64,000 bases of DNA. Source: Gnetum montanum (Eukaryota; Streptophyta; Gnetopsida; Gnetales; Gnetaceae). A program made the position numbers and the translations under genes. Where the stretch lies: the NCBI GenBank assembly GCA_015680685.1, contig MNCI01017913.1, forward strand, positions 890,490 to 954,489. Direction: 5' to 3'. Below, piece by piece: positions 20,893-33,199 of this stretch. The first letter of the stretch is position 1. Every line of letters begins with the position of its first letter. The notes below the pieces were generated by a model. That model worked only from the letters and a program-made list of their open reading frames with translations. It did not search any database and was not told the DNA's origin.

Positions 20893-21930
20893 GGGGTTCT
20901 AGTAGAGAGCCTTGTCCCCCAGTTGAAATTTGACTTTTCTAATTTTTAGGTCATGATGCTTTTTGTTGTAGGCCTTGTGCAACTCATTAAATGATAGGGC
21001 TACCAATTAGTTTTCATCTAGTAGGTTGAGATTCATTATTTTTTATTTTTGGGCTAAACCTAAATCAAGGTCAAGGTCATAAGTAGTTAAAAGTGTACAA
21101 AGACTGGATTGAATAAGAAGTATTTGTAATTTTCCATACACAAGCTCATAGGGAAAATAGCCTATAGGAAGTTTTCATGTTAAGTGGTAGGCCCAAAGGG
21201 AATTGTTGAGTTTTGTTCTCTAGTCTTTCCTATATTTGCTAATAGTTCTTGTTAGAATCCTTGTGATTTCCCTATTAGTAACCTTAGCTTGACCATTAGC
21301 TTGGGGATGGTAGGGTGTTGTGAGTTTATGTTCAACCCCCAAGCATTGCATGAGCTTCCAAAAAGTAGTACCTGTAAAGTGAGTTTCATTATCAAAAATT
21401 AATACACATGGCACACCAAACCTATTTATAACATTTTGTTTTATAAAGTAAGTAGTAGTAGAAGGTGTATAGTCAATGAAAGCTACTACTTCTACCCATT
21501 TTGTACAATAGTCAATAGTGACTATGATGTACACCTTTCCATTTGACATGGGTGTGATGGGACCCATGAAATCAATGCCCCAAATGTTGAAGGGTTCCAA
21601 TGGTTGAATCCATTATTAAGGTTCATCCATTCAAGCGGTCATTTCACCATTTCATTGGTCTCATTCGCAAGAGCAGACATAATGATGAGCATCCCTAAAG
21701 ATTCTTGGCCAATAGTACCTTACCATCAAGATTTTAATGGCCATGCATCTTCTAGCATAGTGTCCTCCACAAGGACCTTCGTGAGCATCTTGAAGAACAC
21801 GCAGTTGATTAGCATCAGGGATACATTAGCAAACCAAGACATTAGTGCACACCTTGTATAAGTGTATGATGATCTCCATGAATTGTTTTACCTAGTGAAG
21901 AAGAAACTATTATTTCTTCTGGTGGTCCAA
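20893..21930 (-). pseudogene. A integrase, catalytic Glu lost
   Basis: The zinc-binding segment reads through CGGHYA and IKILMVRYYWP near 21700-21770. The core ORF 21600-21220 shows WGIDFMGP (first Asp), FDNETHF (second Asp) and YHPQANGQAKVTNREI, where Lys stands at the position of the third catalytic acid, Glu. The C-terminal part near 20910-21000 has HDLKIRKVKFQLGD, typical of gypsy integrases. Integrase would insert the cDNA copy. The gene ends at the junction with the A' LTR remnant at 20889. Confidence 0.85.
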
Positions 21931-21934
21931 CCCC

Positions 21935-22501
21935 CTATGGCATCTCTTGAGTGAGAAGATAGGTGAGAATGCCATCATACCATTTTTGCTCATTGGATAA
22001 TTGTTTAGTTATAGCTCCAGTAAAGAGGAGTTCATAAAGAAACATATTAGATAACAAATATTCTTCCTCTTTATGGTCCCATTGCAACCAAGACAAGTGA
22101 TCAACAACCACATTCTCATTGCCTTTCAATCTACCATCATAAGATCAAATTCTTGCAAGATCACTAGCCACTGTATGACATAGCAGCTCACCATTGGCTT
22201 GTTCACTAGGAAGTGAATGGCATTGTGGTCCATGTGCACAAACACCTGATATCCAAGCACATAATTCCTAAACTTCTCTAGGGCAAATACCATTTCCATC
22301 AATTCTTTCTCTATGGTGGTGTAGTTGAGTTGTGCATTGATAATGCTTCAACTAGTGCAGTGGATGTAGTATGGACATTTCTTGTCATCTAACTATGTTA
22401 GCACCTCTTCCAAGGCATAATTTGATGCATTCATCATGATATGAAATGGCCTAGAGTAGTCAAGTTCTTGTAGATTTGGATTTTCTACAAGTTTCTCTTT
22501 C
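21935..22501 (-). pseudogene. A RNase H region, split by element B
   Basis: The minus strand reads KFRNYVLGYQVFVHMDHNAI and MVSCYVIQWLVILQEFDL, the usual gypsy RNase H pattern (VFALEKFR...TDHxAL...RWxLxLQEF). It is followed by GNENVVVDHLSWL at 22129. It stops at 22506, where the B LTR is inserted; the upstream part continues from 31097. Stops are present. Confidence 0.8.
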
Positions 22502-22506
22502 AACTA
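22502..22506. other. Target-site duplication of B, left
   Basis: AACTA here and AACTG at 31097-31101 flank element B. They differ by one transition, as expected for an old 5-bp duplication. Confidence 0.65.
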
Positions 22507-23295
22507 TGATGAGTGGCAAGGTACTCCTACACTCAATCATACAAATACGAGTGTTTCACGCGTGATCCGGTTGAACTCCGCAAACGGACTAGTTGTGGGA
22601 TCTAGATAGTTATTCTTAGGTCATAGTTTGTTGTCTTCCCATCTGGACTAGTGGTAACTTTGTCACGTATGGTTTAGGCCAGAATGAGGTGAATTATGTG
22701 TTCCTATACTAATGCTACTCCTAGGTGTAATGGAAAATGATATTAACTACGCTAAGGGAGAGAGGGTGAGAGAGAATCTAAGCTAGCCTAAGTGCGATGA
22801 GCATCTGTTCCTCAATCATCTGTACACAACTTGGACTTCATGCATGACTACCACTGGGATTATCAAGCGCAGATCCTAGGTACACTACTGGGTTACCAAG
22901 TAGTCACACTTAAATGCTCGTAATCAAGTTGTACTCATTCCACGTTTTAACATGAGATAAGGGTGAGAGATATTAACTAAGAAAGTAGTAAATAAAAATT
23001 AAATAAGTAATTAAACTAAGTGAATGCTACAATGATGAAGTAATCTTGATCTTTATTTCCATTTATGTGCATGTCCAAGTATGTCACACGCGAATAAGGA
23101 TGCCCTACAATTACAATCACCACACTGTGGGCATACACTGGGAGGGAAGGTTAAGAGAAGAACTACTTAAAACTAAACACTTAAAGCTAAGAACTAATCC
23201 CCTTACTCTATCTATCTACCTCTTATTTATATATGAGGAGATAGGCTATGATATCACGTATGCGATATCGTAGCCAACGGAATGATAACTCATCA
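22507..23295 (-). repeat. B 3' LTR
   Basis: 789 bp, starting TGATGAGT and ending ACTCATCA (plus-strand view). It is the same length as its partner at 30308-31096 and mostly identical by eye, with differences dominated by transitions. It carries a TATA box (23224-23231) and CGATATC motifs (23248-23271) read on the minus strand. Confidence 0.95.
23224..23271 (-). promoter_or_regulatory. B 3' LTR promoter: TATA box and CGATATC motifs
   Basis: On the minus strand, ACGATATCGCATACGTGATATC is followed about 20 bases later by TATAAATAAGAGG. The layout is the same as in LTRs C and H. Confidence 0.6.
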
Positions 23296-23307
23296 TACCC
23301 CCATGAC
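23296..23307 (-). other. B polypurine tract
   Basis: The minus strand reads GTCATGGGGGTA immediately before the LTR start TGATGAGT. Confidence 0.7.
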
Positions 23308-23439
23308 TAAATGAAAATGCATCCTCGAGTTATTGTGAGAACAAGATTTGTTGATTACATAGTGGATAGGTATGGGATTATTGAATGGTGAGAATGGGTG
23401 CATGTCATAGTCTGGAATCAGAAAAAAATTAAGACACAA

Positions 23440-26284
23440 CACAAGGAATGCTAAAGAAAATCCTACAACTACAAAATTGATGGAACTCATGTAGTTCCTA
23501 ATGGCGGTGGCGCCTCCATGGGTGCTTTTCCCTTGCCTTGTGCTCTAGATATTAGGACTTGATGGTGTTGAAGTATGGCTTGGAGTTTCTCCTCTTCGTT
23601 TCGGGGCTCTTACATCATCCATGCTAATGTTTTAATGTTTGATGGAGTCAGCACCTTGCATGGGCAGGGTAGTTGCAAAAACATTTGATTTGCCTTGACA
23701 TACCAAGCCGCAAACACCCATCATTCCTTCTCGTAGGCTTTGGCTTTGTCTTTATATTCTTGGAAATCTATGAACCACCGAACCAAATCTATTGTGACAC
23801 ATTTTTGTCCATGGTAGCTTGCTTTAACCACCTCAAGTTTAGAATTTGCAATCTCCAGTTTTTGCAATATCTTCTTGCGTTCTGCAAATTCTATTTCATA
23901 TTTGCTGTAGGTGGTGGCTACCTGTTGCTTGAGCTCTATTCTCAAGAGCCCTGCTATTAACATGGCAAGGTTGGCATATCACAGGTTTTCCAACTCCATG
24001 TATTCTGTAAGATCTTAGATCTGTAGGTCCTGGTTCTTAACTTCCGCCTAGTGGGCAATTGCATATGTGTCTAATATGGCTTGCCAATCAATGTGTGGAG
24101 CATTGATAGCATTGATGTGGACCTTGGCCATATGGGTCTCCTTCTTAATGATCTATTTATACATTCCCACTTAGTCCTGGAAGTGCTCCTTGAGCTTTTC
24201 ATGCCGTTTAACTTCATTTTTCCATACTTTTATTTCGATAGTTTTCTTCTGGCGGATGGTGCATACCTCCTCCATTGAGAGGGTTCAATTCTCCCTAGCT
24301 AAATGGTTCATGTCTTGGTTGACTTGGATGAATTGTTCTCGCAAATGATGGAAATGTTCTTCAAGAACATTCTTTTTCTTTTCCACAGAGGTCAACTGAA
24401 GGTTGTCAGCAACAAGCTACTTGTTTTCCTCTTGTAAGGCCTTGAGTGCCTTGGTATGCACATGAGTTTGCACTTGTGCTATAGAGGCATCCCAAATAGC
24501 CTTCTCTTTTTCTTCTACCACATTTTTATTCTCTATTAATAGTTTGGTGAGTTTCTCAATTTGAAAAGTATCCAACTGGTTTGCGGGAATGAATTGAGAG
24601 GGATCCCGCTATGCTACCTGCAAGGTCATGAGCCTTTCTTGCAATTTCTACACTTCTACTTCAGCATGCTCAGCCCTCATCTCTATCAAGACCAACCTTC
24701 CCTTGGTGGAAATGAGGTCTGATTGAATTTCCATTACATCTTGAGGGATGTCAAATAGGGACATCATTACTTGTCCTATTTGTAGCAATCGATCAAGTAC
24801 ATCCTCATGTTCCACAGGAGTCATTAAGGTTCCGGCCAAAGTTTGAGCATCCCGTGCTCCTGTGAGATCTACTGATGGCACAACAAGTACATTGAATGAT
24901 ACTTTAATGTGGTCTATGACCACATATGTAGCTTCCACTACATCCTAGTGTTACATGACCACCACTATGGCCCCTTCACAAGTTTCTAATTGCACTTGGA
25001 AAGATGCAACGTTCCCTAAGATCTATTGTGACCAAGTGCTCTCCCCTCCTCCTGTATGGATGGATAGTTCACCCCTTGCACAATCCAAAGAAATCGTGGG
25101 TTGTATGACATCGTCGATGACGTGGAAGAGATTTACATCATCATGACTTTCCCAACTAACCGTCTCAGCAATGGCCCTGAGATGACTCATCGATGGTCTA
25201 TAATCTTGCTGCTGTGGCGTTGGTTGATCCTGATAGCCCATGCTAGGCCCTACTTCTTATTGTTGGATGGGTTCTGTACTTGGAAGTTGGCTGGGTCCTG
25301 CAAGTTGAGTTGCAGTTGGCCCCACTGTCTGTTCTTTTTCTTGTTCTGGTCCCAGCGTCTCACCAGTGATTTTCCTTGCAGCTGGTGGCTTTAACAATTC
25401 AGCATATGAAGCATTTTGGGCTTTTTGAAGGACATCATTAGTGTATCCTTTCGTACCATCATGTCAGCATAGCTTCCTGATAAGACAAAGGAAGGGCAAC
25501 GCAAGCTTCCATGTCTTCCGTTCTTCAAATCGCCTTAGGATCTCTGTAAAATATAGATGAGGTAGGTTAGTGTTAACCTTCCCCATCAACACTGCACATC
25601 CCCTAGCTGCATATGTTAAAATCCTTTTTAAGCCCTTAGTGGGGAAGAGGTGATACGTTCCAATTTAGAAATAGATCCTCTCTTTCATCATCAACTCCCC
25701 AAACATCTTATCTTCCTTGCCATATGCCCTTTCCAACCAAACTCGTTTCACATCAAGGTCTGAACAAGTAGACAACTAAGCAACCTTGGGCCTTGTATTT
25801 GGAAGGTTTAATAATTCCAAAATGGCTTGAACAGAGAAGTCAACGGTCACACCACAAATGTTAACCATGGTGCCTTGTTCTTTATTATGTCAAAATTGGT
25901 ACATTTTCCCTAAGTACCAAGCACTGCTTTCAGAGAGGATAGGCCATAACAGGGACCCTTTGAGGTGGTCCCTCATAGCCTCTAGAGTAAAATCTATGAA
26001 AGATTCAAAATTTAATTCCACAATCACCAAGTGAATATAAACCTTTCATAGATAGCCTGAACGCACTCCTGGAGCAACGTGAGATGTTGTCCCTATTCAT
26101 GTGCTGCAGCAGCTCCTCCTTATGCCTACCTCGATTGTACAATAGCAGGGTCCTCTTGGTGAATGCTAAATGATTATTCCTCCTGCTCTACATGCTGTCT
26201 GGTAGGGACTTGTCCTTCACCTCTCCTAGGTTGTTTGCTCCCACCTTGAGTAGGACCTTTCTGTTGTTCTCGTTTCAGGGCCAT
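23440..26284 (-). pseudogene. B extra ORF: plant retroelement domain plus long coiled coil
   Basis: A broken ORF of about 900 codons begins at an ATG at 26284 (MALKREQQKGP). The N-terminal third has VNICGVTVDFSVQAILELLNL, about 100 residues later a block with TYHLFPTKGLKRILTYAARG, then GKVNTNLPHLYF. This resembles the putative plant transposon-protein domain found in accessory ORFs. The C-terminal two thirds (24938 to 23720) are Glu/Lys/Gln-rich heptad-like sequence, for example KALKALQEENK and ERKKILQKLEIANSKLEVV, suggesting a coiled coil. Several stops are present. It has no RT, protease or integrase motif. It lies behind a separate promoter-like module (26735-26830). The domain name is from recalled pattern, not a search. 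Confidence 0.6.
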
Positions 26285-26734
26285 CTACAATTACACGAGG
26301 CTAATCATTACTAAGGTTGTTACCAAAGTTAGGTTATACCTTACTGCTTGCCTTAATAGATTTACTTTATTTCCATGTGATGTTAATTATTGGAAGAACA
26401 TGTCCCCGAAAGATTATAATGTTGAGTCCGCTTTGCTTAGGTGGCTTTCAAATTTAATTTCCTGGTATAGCTAAGGGAATGAAATTTTTTTGACACATTT
26501 TCTTCTTAATTTTACAACTAATTACCCTTAAATATGTCCTTCAGGTGATGATGAATTTCAAAAAATTATGTGCTATTTGGTGTATGTCCCTCCCCCACGA
26601 CTAAGCTAAACACTCTAGGTTCAAGTAGGTATAGGTATAAAGGCAAGGGTCGTACAATCGCAAGTTGTAGAGAAAAATTTGAAAAACTCCCCTATGTGAA
26701 TAGTTGAAAATGATGATAAGTGGTGTAGGGGGGG

Positions 26735-26830
26735 GTCACGTATATATAGCTTGTAGGGATGCGATATCGCGTATGATACATCGCGTACGCGATATTGCGT
26801 CAGTCGCGATATCGTGTACGTGATATCTTA
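26735..26830 (-). promoter_or_regulatory. Internal promoter-like module of B
   Basis: Between 26761 and 26827 are four or five GATATC/GATATT cores in CG context, two of them GCGATATCGC and CGCGATATCG. They are followed on the minus strand by CTATATATACG at 26739-26749. This copies the layout of the LTR promoters but is inside the element, about 455 bp upstream of the extra ORF. Confidence 0.5.
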
Positions 26831-26849
26831 GCTTTATTGATATTGGGCA

Positions 26850-27710
26850 CAATGAAAGATACCGAATTTTTTAAGATTTTCTTGAAATTAATGTTGTAAA
26901 CTTATGAAATTGGGCTATTTTTAAGAGGTTCTAGGGTAATTCAGTTAGTTTTGAAGGCACGAATAATGATATGTGGTGGTAAGGAAGAGAAAAAGGGCAT
27001 GTGATGGTTCGTAGGAATGTTGGAATTCAGAGGGATAGTAATAAGGGAAAGAACATTGTTGACAATATGCCAAGGGTAATAAATGGTGTGTAGAAGATGG
27101 ATTATGAGTGCAAATTATAGAATTATGCAAGTGGATCCTCCCCAAAGCAGGTTCCAACCTATAATGCCCTTGTGTAACCACACTTAAAAGTGTCCATGGG
27201 CACTTGAAGGGTTAAATGTAATGCACACTGGTTCCACAAACACACACATGTGAGTATCACTGGAATGAGGTAACAATTCTATGCTATATGAGACATGAGC
27301 TACAATTACATGAACAGCAAGATGATATGGGGTATAGAAGGGATTGTAGAGATTGGGACATGAGGTAATTGACCCAGGGCATAGTGAATCCTATGTGTAA
27401 AGAGTGATTAATGTGTCATTAACCCATTGTTCCAAGATCAGGACCAAGTCCATTCTTCTAATCAGTGACACTGCATTGTTTCATCCCATGATGAGTGACT
27501 ATGAGAGTACCATAACAACAAGGCATATGATCACTTGGCATTTTATTCAAGGGAGGAGTGATTTTTGCTTTGTGGCACATTTCTTTTTATCTTTTCTTTT
27601 TTCTTCTTTTTTTTTTGAATGAATGAATCCAGAGAAGTCGCCAACCTTTAGGCATGGGTGTATGTCTTTCCAATGGGACCCCCTAGAACACCATTGGATC
27701 TTTGGGTGCC
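26850..27710 (-). mobile_element. B central non-coding region
   Basis: No coding region is recognised. Positions 27120-27200 share a block with A' (20205-20285). The short frames at 26945-27181 and 27404-27622 are chance. At 27710 similarity to H begins. Confidence 0.5.
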
Positions 27711-28170
27711 TTTTGATTACTCTTACTCCAATTTTGCGTTAGATCTACAAGGATCTTGGTACAACCATGTTGCATGATAACTCTCATAAACATTACCAAA
27801 GAGAATCCGTAAGTCCCCTTAATGTCACACCCTAATCATTCCCTCTTAGTCCATCCTTTTTTATTCTGGGTACAATGAACACAAAATTAATTTTAAGTTT
27901 TAAGAATGTCAATAATATCACTATACCCTCGAACAGAACCTCTTATTTGTAGAATGGATGAGTGGGTGTAATGGGCTCATTGTCCACATAATTGATCACT
28001 CGAGACTCAATAACATAGAACACACCTCAACCAACGAGCCACATGAGTGTTCTATTCGTAGATGAGATTACTTATAAAAAGACAAAAAGACAAAAAGATA
28101 AAACAAGAAATTAAAAAATTAAAAACTAGAAAACAAAAATTGTAAAATTAAAGAAAATGAAAAATATTTA
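27711..28170 (-). mobile_element. B untranslated region after gag
   Basis: It matches 2111-2608 of H on the opposite strand. T-rich on the minus strand; no gene. Confidence 0.6.
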
Positions 28171-28870
28171 TTAATCCTGCTTGTTATCAGAATGGGGAAT
28201 ATCCCCCATAACTAAATAGTTGAGCATAGCAAGGATTAATAGTTGAAAGCTAAGGATCCTTGCATGTTGGAAATATTGAAACTTGGTCATACCTACCCCA
28301 TTGGCGTTCACACACTTGATTATAGTAAGCATAGCAGGGAAATTTGTAAGATGTGATTCTCGGATAACGAGTTGATCCACTATGATACTTGAGACTTTGA
28401 GATGGTATGCCAAGATCGAGATGTCACTCTCCATGGCTGTATTCATTGGGCTATATGGTTGTTGGAGTGTTAATTGGTGGCCCTAATGAAGTAACATGAG
28501 GCATTGGGTTCGAAGAGAAGGATGCACCACAATGTTGGATTGGTGCTGAGTTGGAGAATGCAGTGGCCTCGGAACTATGTTGTCCCTTCTTATGGTCATG
28601 TCTAAAGAAGGGATGCTTCTGATGTTGAGGCGGCCTCTTACTGTTATTGGTAATAGTAGCACAAGTAATGTTCGTGGGTTGTTGCTATGGTGCAGAAACT
28701 TTAGGAACAGTTGATGGTGATGTAGAAGGAGGGAAAGGATGAGAATGTTGAAATTGAGAAGAAGTGTAAGGTATACAAGGCGGTGGTTTTTTTGAGGACA
28801 TGGGATGATAGTATTAAGGAGAATAATAATGTGGTGAGATAGAGTATGTTGATCCAGTTGGGGAAACAAG
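28171..28870 (-). pseudogene. B gag C-terminal tail
   Basis: Proline-, glutamine- and tyrosine-rich broken frames such as SKKPPPCIPYTSSQFQHSHP, ending near SYGGYSPF before stops. It matches 1640-2110 of H. It continues the gag read from the right. Athila-like gypsy Gags have similar low-complexity ends; here no protease follows. Confidence 0.5.
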
Positions 28871-30280
28871 ATGTTGAACTAGATAAGCGTTTAGATTCAG
28901 ATGATACGAAGGGTATCTCTAGTTTAGGGGTGGCTTTCCCCATGACTAGGATTGTTGCCACTATGATCGAACACAGTATCTCTGTACAAACTCTAGATGT
29001 AACATGTTTTCCCAATGCTCATATAAATGTAACAAGATTGGACATTAGCCCTTGGTATGATCGTACAAGGAAATGTTGCATTCATACATATGGTGGGAAG
29101 TTGAGCTCTTATTTTCTTCATCCCTTCTTTCCAATTGTCTAATGATATTTTTTCCTGCTTCTTTAGTTGTCAAAACTCTATCTCCAATAATATTGAGATA
29201 TTCTCCACACTTTTTATGCATCCATTCCAACATCTTATTGATCTTTGCCTTGACTTCCTCTAATGATTGTTGTACTGGAAAAGATGGGTCTTCCAACTTG
29301 AGATAGGTTGATTTCTCCTTTTGATGATTATGGACCTTTGTTAAGTTGAGATTTTTCTCCCGTTGATGTTTTTCAACACTCTCCCATCTAGCCATTTCTC
29401 CTTCTTCTTTTGCTACCTGCTTAATAAGCTCTTGGAATTGATGGGTTCGTAGCTTGTAAAGTTGACCTTGGGCATACATCCCTAGGGTCTCTCTTGTTTC
29501 ATTACGAAGCCCATCAATGATATGGTACAATAGCCTTTCCTCAGAGAACTCATGGCCTGGACAGTTGTTTAACAGTGCATAATATCTCTCTAAGGCCATG
29601 TCCAAGGGTTCATGTTATGCTTGTTTCCACTCTTGGATTTGTTTCCGCAAGGCTGACACTCTTGCGTAGGTTTGATATCTTTTGTTAAAGAGTTCTACCA
29701 TTGTTGGCCAGCATCATATTGAATTTGGTTTTAATGATCTATACCATACTTTTTCTTGGCCAACGAGTGTCATAGGAAAGAGCTTGAGTTTTTACCAACC
29801 GTTATCGATGTTATTCCATGTACAGGCATCGTAGAAGGCTTGTAAATGTCATTGTGGATCTAAGTCATAGCCTCCTGAGAAATTTGAAAAGTTGTTTAAA
29901 TCAAGCCTGGGTAGATAGTTCTCTTTCTGATGCCTATAGGAGATTCAGACAGCCTCTTGTATTTGTGTTAGGCTTGTAGTGGTTAGTAGGGGTTCATCCT
30001 CATCGGGTAAGTTATGCTTTCGTGTGTTGGGATGACTTTCCTTTCGTTTATGTTTATAAGAAACCCCCACCTTGGGTTGTGTACTCCAATCTTCATTGTT
30101 CATTGGTTCTCCAATGAATTTCCTCACTAGGTATGGCATTATCATAGTCTTGTAGGAGAGGCATGGTTGTGCAATTGTGTGTGAATTTATGTGTGACTTT
30201 TCTATAATTATTTTCTTCCTAAAATATATGTCGTTAATTCTTGTACAGAAACCTTGTATGATATAACTAATCCAGATAAC
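28871..30280 (-). pseudogene. B gag, decayed
   Basis: The longest open part, 29605-29045 (186 codons), has GHEFSEERLLYHIIDGLRNE followed by TRETLGMYAQGQLYKL, the pattern of Athila/OTA-type gypsy Gag. Next is a Lys/Glu-rich linker with VAKEEGEMARWE. An N-terminal part is readable at 30337-29945. Element A has the same block (near 34080-34150), so A and B share a Gag. Stops between the open parts show it is dead. Confidence 0.75.
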
Positions 30281-30288
30281 TAGCATTG

Positions 30289-30306
30289 TCCCTGGCAACA
30301 GTGCCA
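30289..30306 (-). other. B primer-binding site, tRNA-Asp type
   Basis: The minus strand reads TGGCACTGTTGCCAGGGA, one base from the LTR. It differs from the standard TGGCGCCGTTGCCGGGGA by three substitutions, all transitions. Confidence 0.85.
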
Positions 30307-30307
30307 A

Positions 30308-31096
30308 TGATGAGTGGTGAGGTACCCCTACACTCAACCATATGAATACGAGTGTTTCATGTGCGATCCGGTCAAACTCCGCATATGGACTAGTTATGGT
30401 ATCTAGATAGTTATTCTTAGGTCGCAGTTTGCTATCTTCCCATCTAGACTAGTGTTAACTTTGTCATGTATGGTTTAGCCTAGGATGAGGTGTATGATGT
30501 GTTCTTATACTAATGCTACTCCTGTGTGTAATGGAAAATGATATTAACTAAGCTAAGGGAGAGAGGGTGAGAGAGAATCTAAGCTAGCCTAAGTGCGATG
30601 AGAATATGTTCCTCAATCATCCGTACACATCTTGGACCTCATGCACGACTACCACTAGGATTACCAAGCACAGATCCTAGGTACACTACTAGATTACCAA
30701 GTAGTCACACTTAAATGCTCATAATCAATTCATACTCATTTTGCATTTAATAGGAGTGTAGTGTGAAGAGATACTAACTAAGAAAGTAGTAAATAAAAAT
30801 TAAATAAATAATTAAACTAAGTGAATGCTGTCATGATAAAGTAATCTCGATCTTTATTTATAGTCATGTGTGTGTCCAATTACGTCACACTCGAATAAGG
30901 ATGCCATATAATTACAATCACCACATTGCGGGCATACACTAGGAGAGAAGGTTAAGAGAAGAACTACTTAAAACTAAAAACTTAAAGCTAATAAATAATC
31001 CCCTTACTCTATCTATCTACCTCTTATTTATAGATGAGGAAACAGGCTACGATATCACGTATGCAATATCACAGCCAATAGAATGATAACTCATCA
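30308..31096 (-). repeat. B 5' LTR
   Basis: 789 bp, TGATGAGT...ACTCATCA, partner of 22507-23295. It has a TATA box at 31025-31032 and CGATATC-derived motifs at 31049-31072, both read on the minus strand. Flanked on the right by AACTG (31097-31101). Confidence 0.95.
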
Positions 31097-32200
31097 AACT
31101 GTTGAAATTATTTTTCACATTCTATGGTCTAGATAAAGGGAGCATCTTTCTTTGTTAGTTCCACCAATGGTTTTGCAATCTTAGAGAAATTCTCTATGAA
31201 TCATCAATAGTAGCCAGTATGTCCAAGGAATGATCAAACATCTTTAATTATTTCTGGTTGGTGGGTTATTCCTTAGATAACCCTTATATTTTTAAGGTCT
31301 ACCTCAATTCATTCTTGTGATATTCTGTGCCCTAATACAATGCCCTCTTAGACCATTAAGTGACTTTTCTACTAATTAAGTCACAAGTTGGTTTTAACAC
31401 ATCATTTTAGCACTTGCTCAAGGTGGTCCAAGGCTTGCTCAAATGTAGCTCCATAAGTGGAGAAGTAATCCATGAAGACTTTCACACCACTACCTATCTA
31501 CTATTGAAAAATTCTTAGAACTAGGTGTTGAAATGTGGCATGAGCATTGCATAGACCAAATGGCATCTTATAATATGCAAAAGTCTCCCAGGGACTCATG
31601 AATGTTGTCTTCACTTGGTATTCTGGTGCAATTTGAATTTGGTTATAGCCACTATAACCATCTAGAACACTATAGTAGCAATGCCCAAATATTGTGTAAA
31701 GAACCTAGACAACAATGGAAATGGAAAATCATCTTTGAATGTTGTCATATTTAGTAGTTGAAAATTGATACAAACCTACCACTTGCCATCTTTCTTTGAC
31801 ACAATTACAAGTGGACTAATCCACTCACTATCTGCAATAGGATAAATGAACCCCACCTTGAGGAGTTGCTCGATTTCCTCCTTGAAAATCTACTTTAGTT
31901 TGGGGTTCAATCACCTCCATGGTTATCTTTCTGGCTTCATGGCTAGATCATTGTACATGCAATGCTGTCATATCCTAGGATCAATCCCTATGAGGTTAGG
32001 ATATGACCAAGCAAATGCTGCTAATCATTTTTCAACTAACTTCAAAAACATCTTTTTCTACTTTGGAGCAAGATTTGCATTAATTATGATCAGCTTTCCA
32101 TTTTTCAAAAACACATATTCCATTCCTTCCCATAGCATTTTCAGCTCAAGGGGTTCTTTCTTGAAAGTTTTAGGAATCTCCAACTCTTCCTAGTGAGTAT
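31097..32200 (-). pseudogene. A reverse transcriptase, active site mutated
   Basis: The minus strand reads VGFIYPIADSEWISPLVIV and KKDGKW near 31780-31860, then YYKMPFGLCNAHATFQ near 31560, then KVFMDYFSTYG at 31450-31480. The catalytic pair Asp-Asp is therefore Asp-Tyr. Several stops occur. The domain continues beyond element B at 22506. It would have copied the element RNA into cDNA. Open frames on the plus strand here (31846-32193) are shadows. Confidence 0.85.
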
Positions 32201-32441
32201 CATCATTTGTATCATCATAGAGTTGGTGATGAACTTGCTTAAGTTCATCCATGCTCATGACATATGCACATGTTAGGCTCTCAGTTGGTTCTGTGAAAAG
32301 TGTGCTACTTTTAGAATCAATGGTCAGCCACTGGGTACCCTCCTATTTTGTAACTGTTATGTACAAACACCTTTGAATTTCTACTTCTGGCACATACTAA
32401 TTGCATGTAGAGATAGATTCTTACTTTATAACCTAGAGTTT

Positions 32442-33178
32442 CTACACATAATTGCACCATATATCGTTGTACGTGATGCATGGAACTCTCTTCTTCTCGA
32501 TTTTTCCAAATGCATTTTCTTTAGATATTTCTAGGCAAAGATCTCTAATGTCCATTCTTGCATCAATGGTGCTTAGCCATGCCCTTCCCATGATGATTGG
32601 GAAATCCCCTTTATAGTTCTCCACTTTGATTACTAGGAAATCAGTAGGATAGATGACCCATAGACAATGATCATGATGTCTTCTACTAGTCCCAATGGAA
32701 CAATGATGGAATAGTCTACCAATTCTAATCTAATGTTGCTCTTCTTGAGAGGAGGTAGGTTCCAGGTAGTGTATATCTCATGAGAAATTAAATTGACACT
32801 AGAACCTAAATTGAAAAGAGCCTTGCATGGTTCATTACCAACAATCTGCAAATAAATTAGAGGACTTCTAGGATCAGCTAATTTCCTAGGAAGGTTTCCA
32901 ACATAGATCCAATCAGATACTATATGAGTAAGCATGATAGTATGGATCCTAGGATAATTTTGGTTTACAGGGGACTTAAAGGTATTAGATATAGAGGAAG
33001 ATGTAAGAGCAAGGTGGTTAATTATGGATGTTTGTGAGGGCTTAGGTGGATTGCGAGATTGAAAGAAAGGTCTTTTCCTTGATCGAGTATTTGACCCCTC
33101 TGATTGATGAACCGATTGTAAGTTAATAGCCCTCGTAGCATTGCGTTGTTGTGATTGAGTTGGTAGTTCACCTTGCAT
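32442..33178 (-). pseudogene. A protease, active-site Asp lost
   Basis: ORF 33178-32633 contains CKALFNLGSSVNLISHEIY. In this family the third residue after ALF-like hydrophobics is the catalytic Asp of the aspartic protease; here it is Asn. A second open part (32624-32442) begins with DFPIIMGRAWLSTIDARMDI, the usual block after the protease. The protease would cleave the Gag-Pol polyprotein. One stop near 32630 separates the two parts. Confidence 0.85.
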
Positions 33179-33199
33179 AGGTGGAGCAGGTGGTATCTA

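Noticed and set aside
27404-27622. 72-codon plus-strand frame as a gene
   Set aside because: It ends in a poly-T/Phe tract and lies in the B non-coding region.
31846-32193. 115-codon plus-strand frame as a gene
   Set aside because: It is antisense to the A reverse transcriptase.
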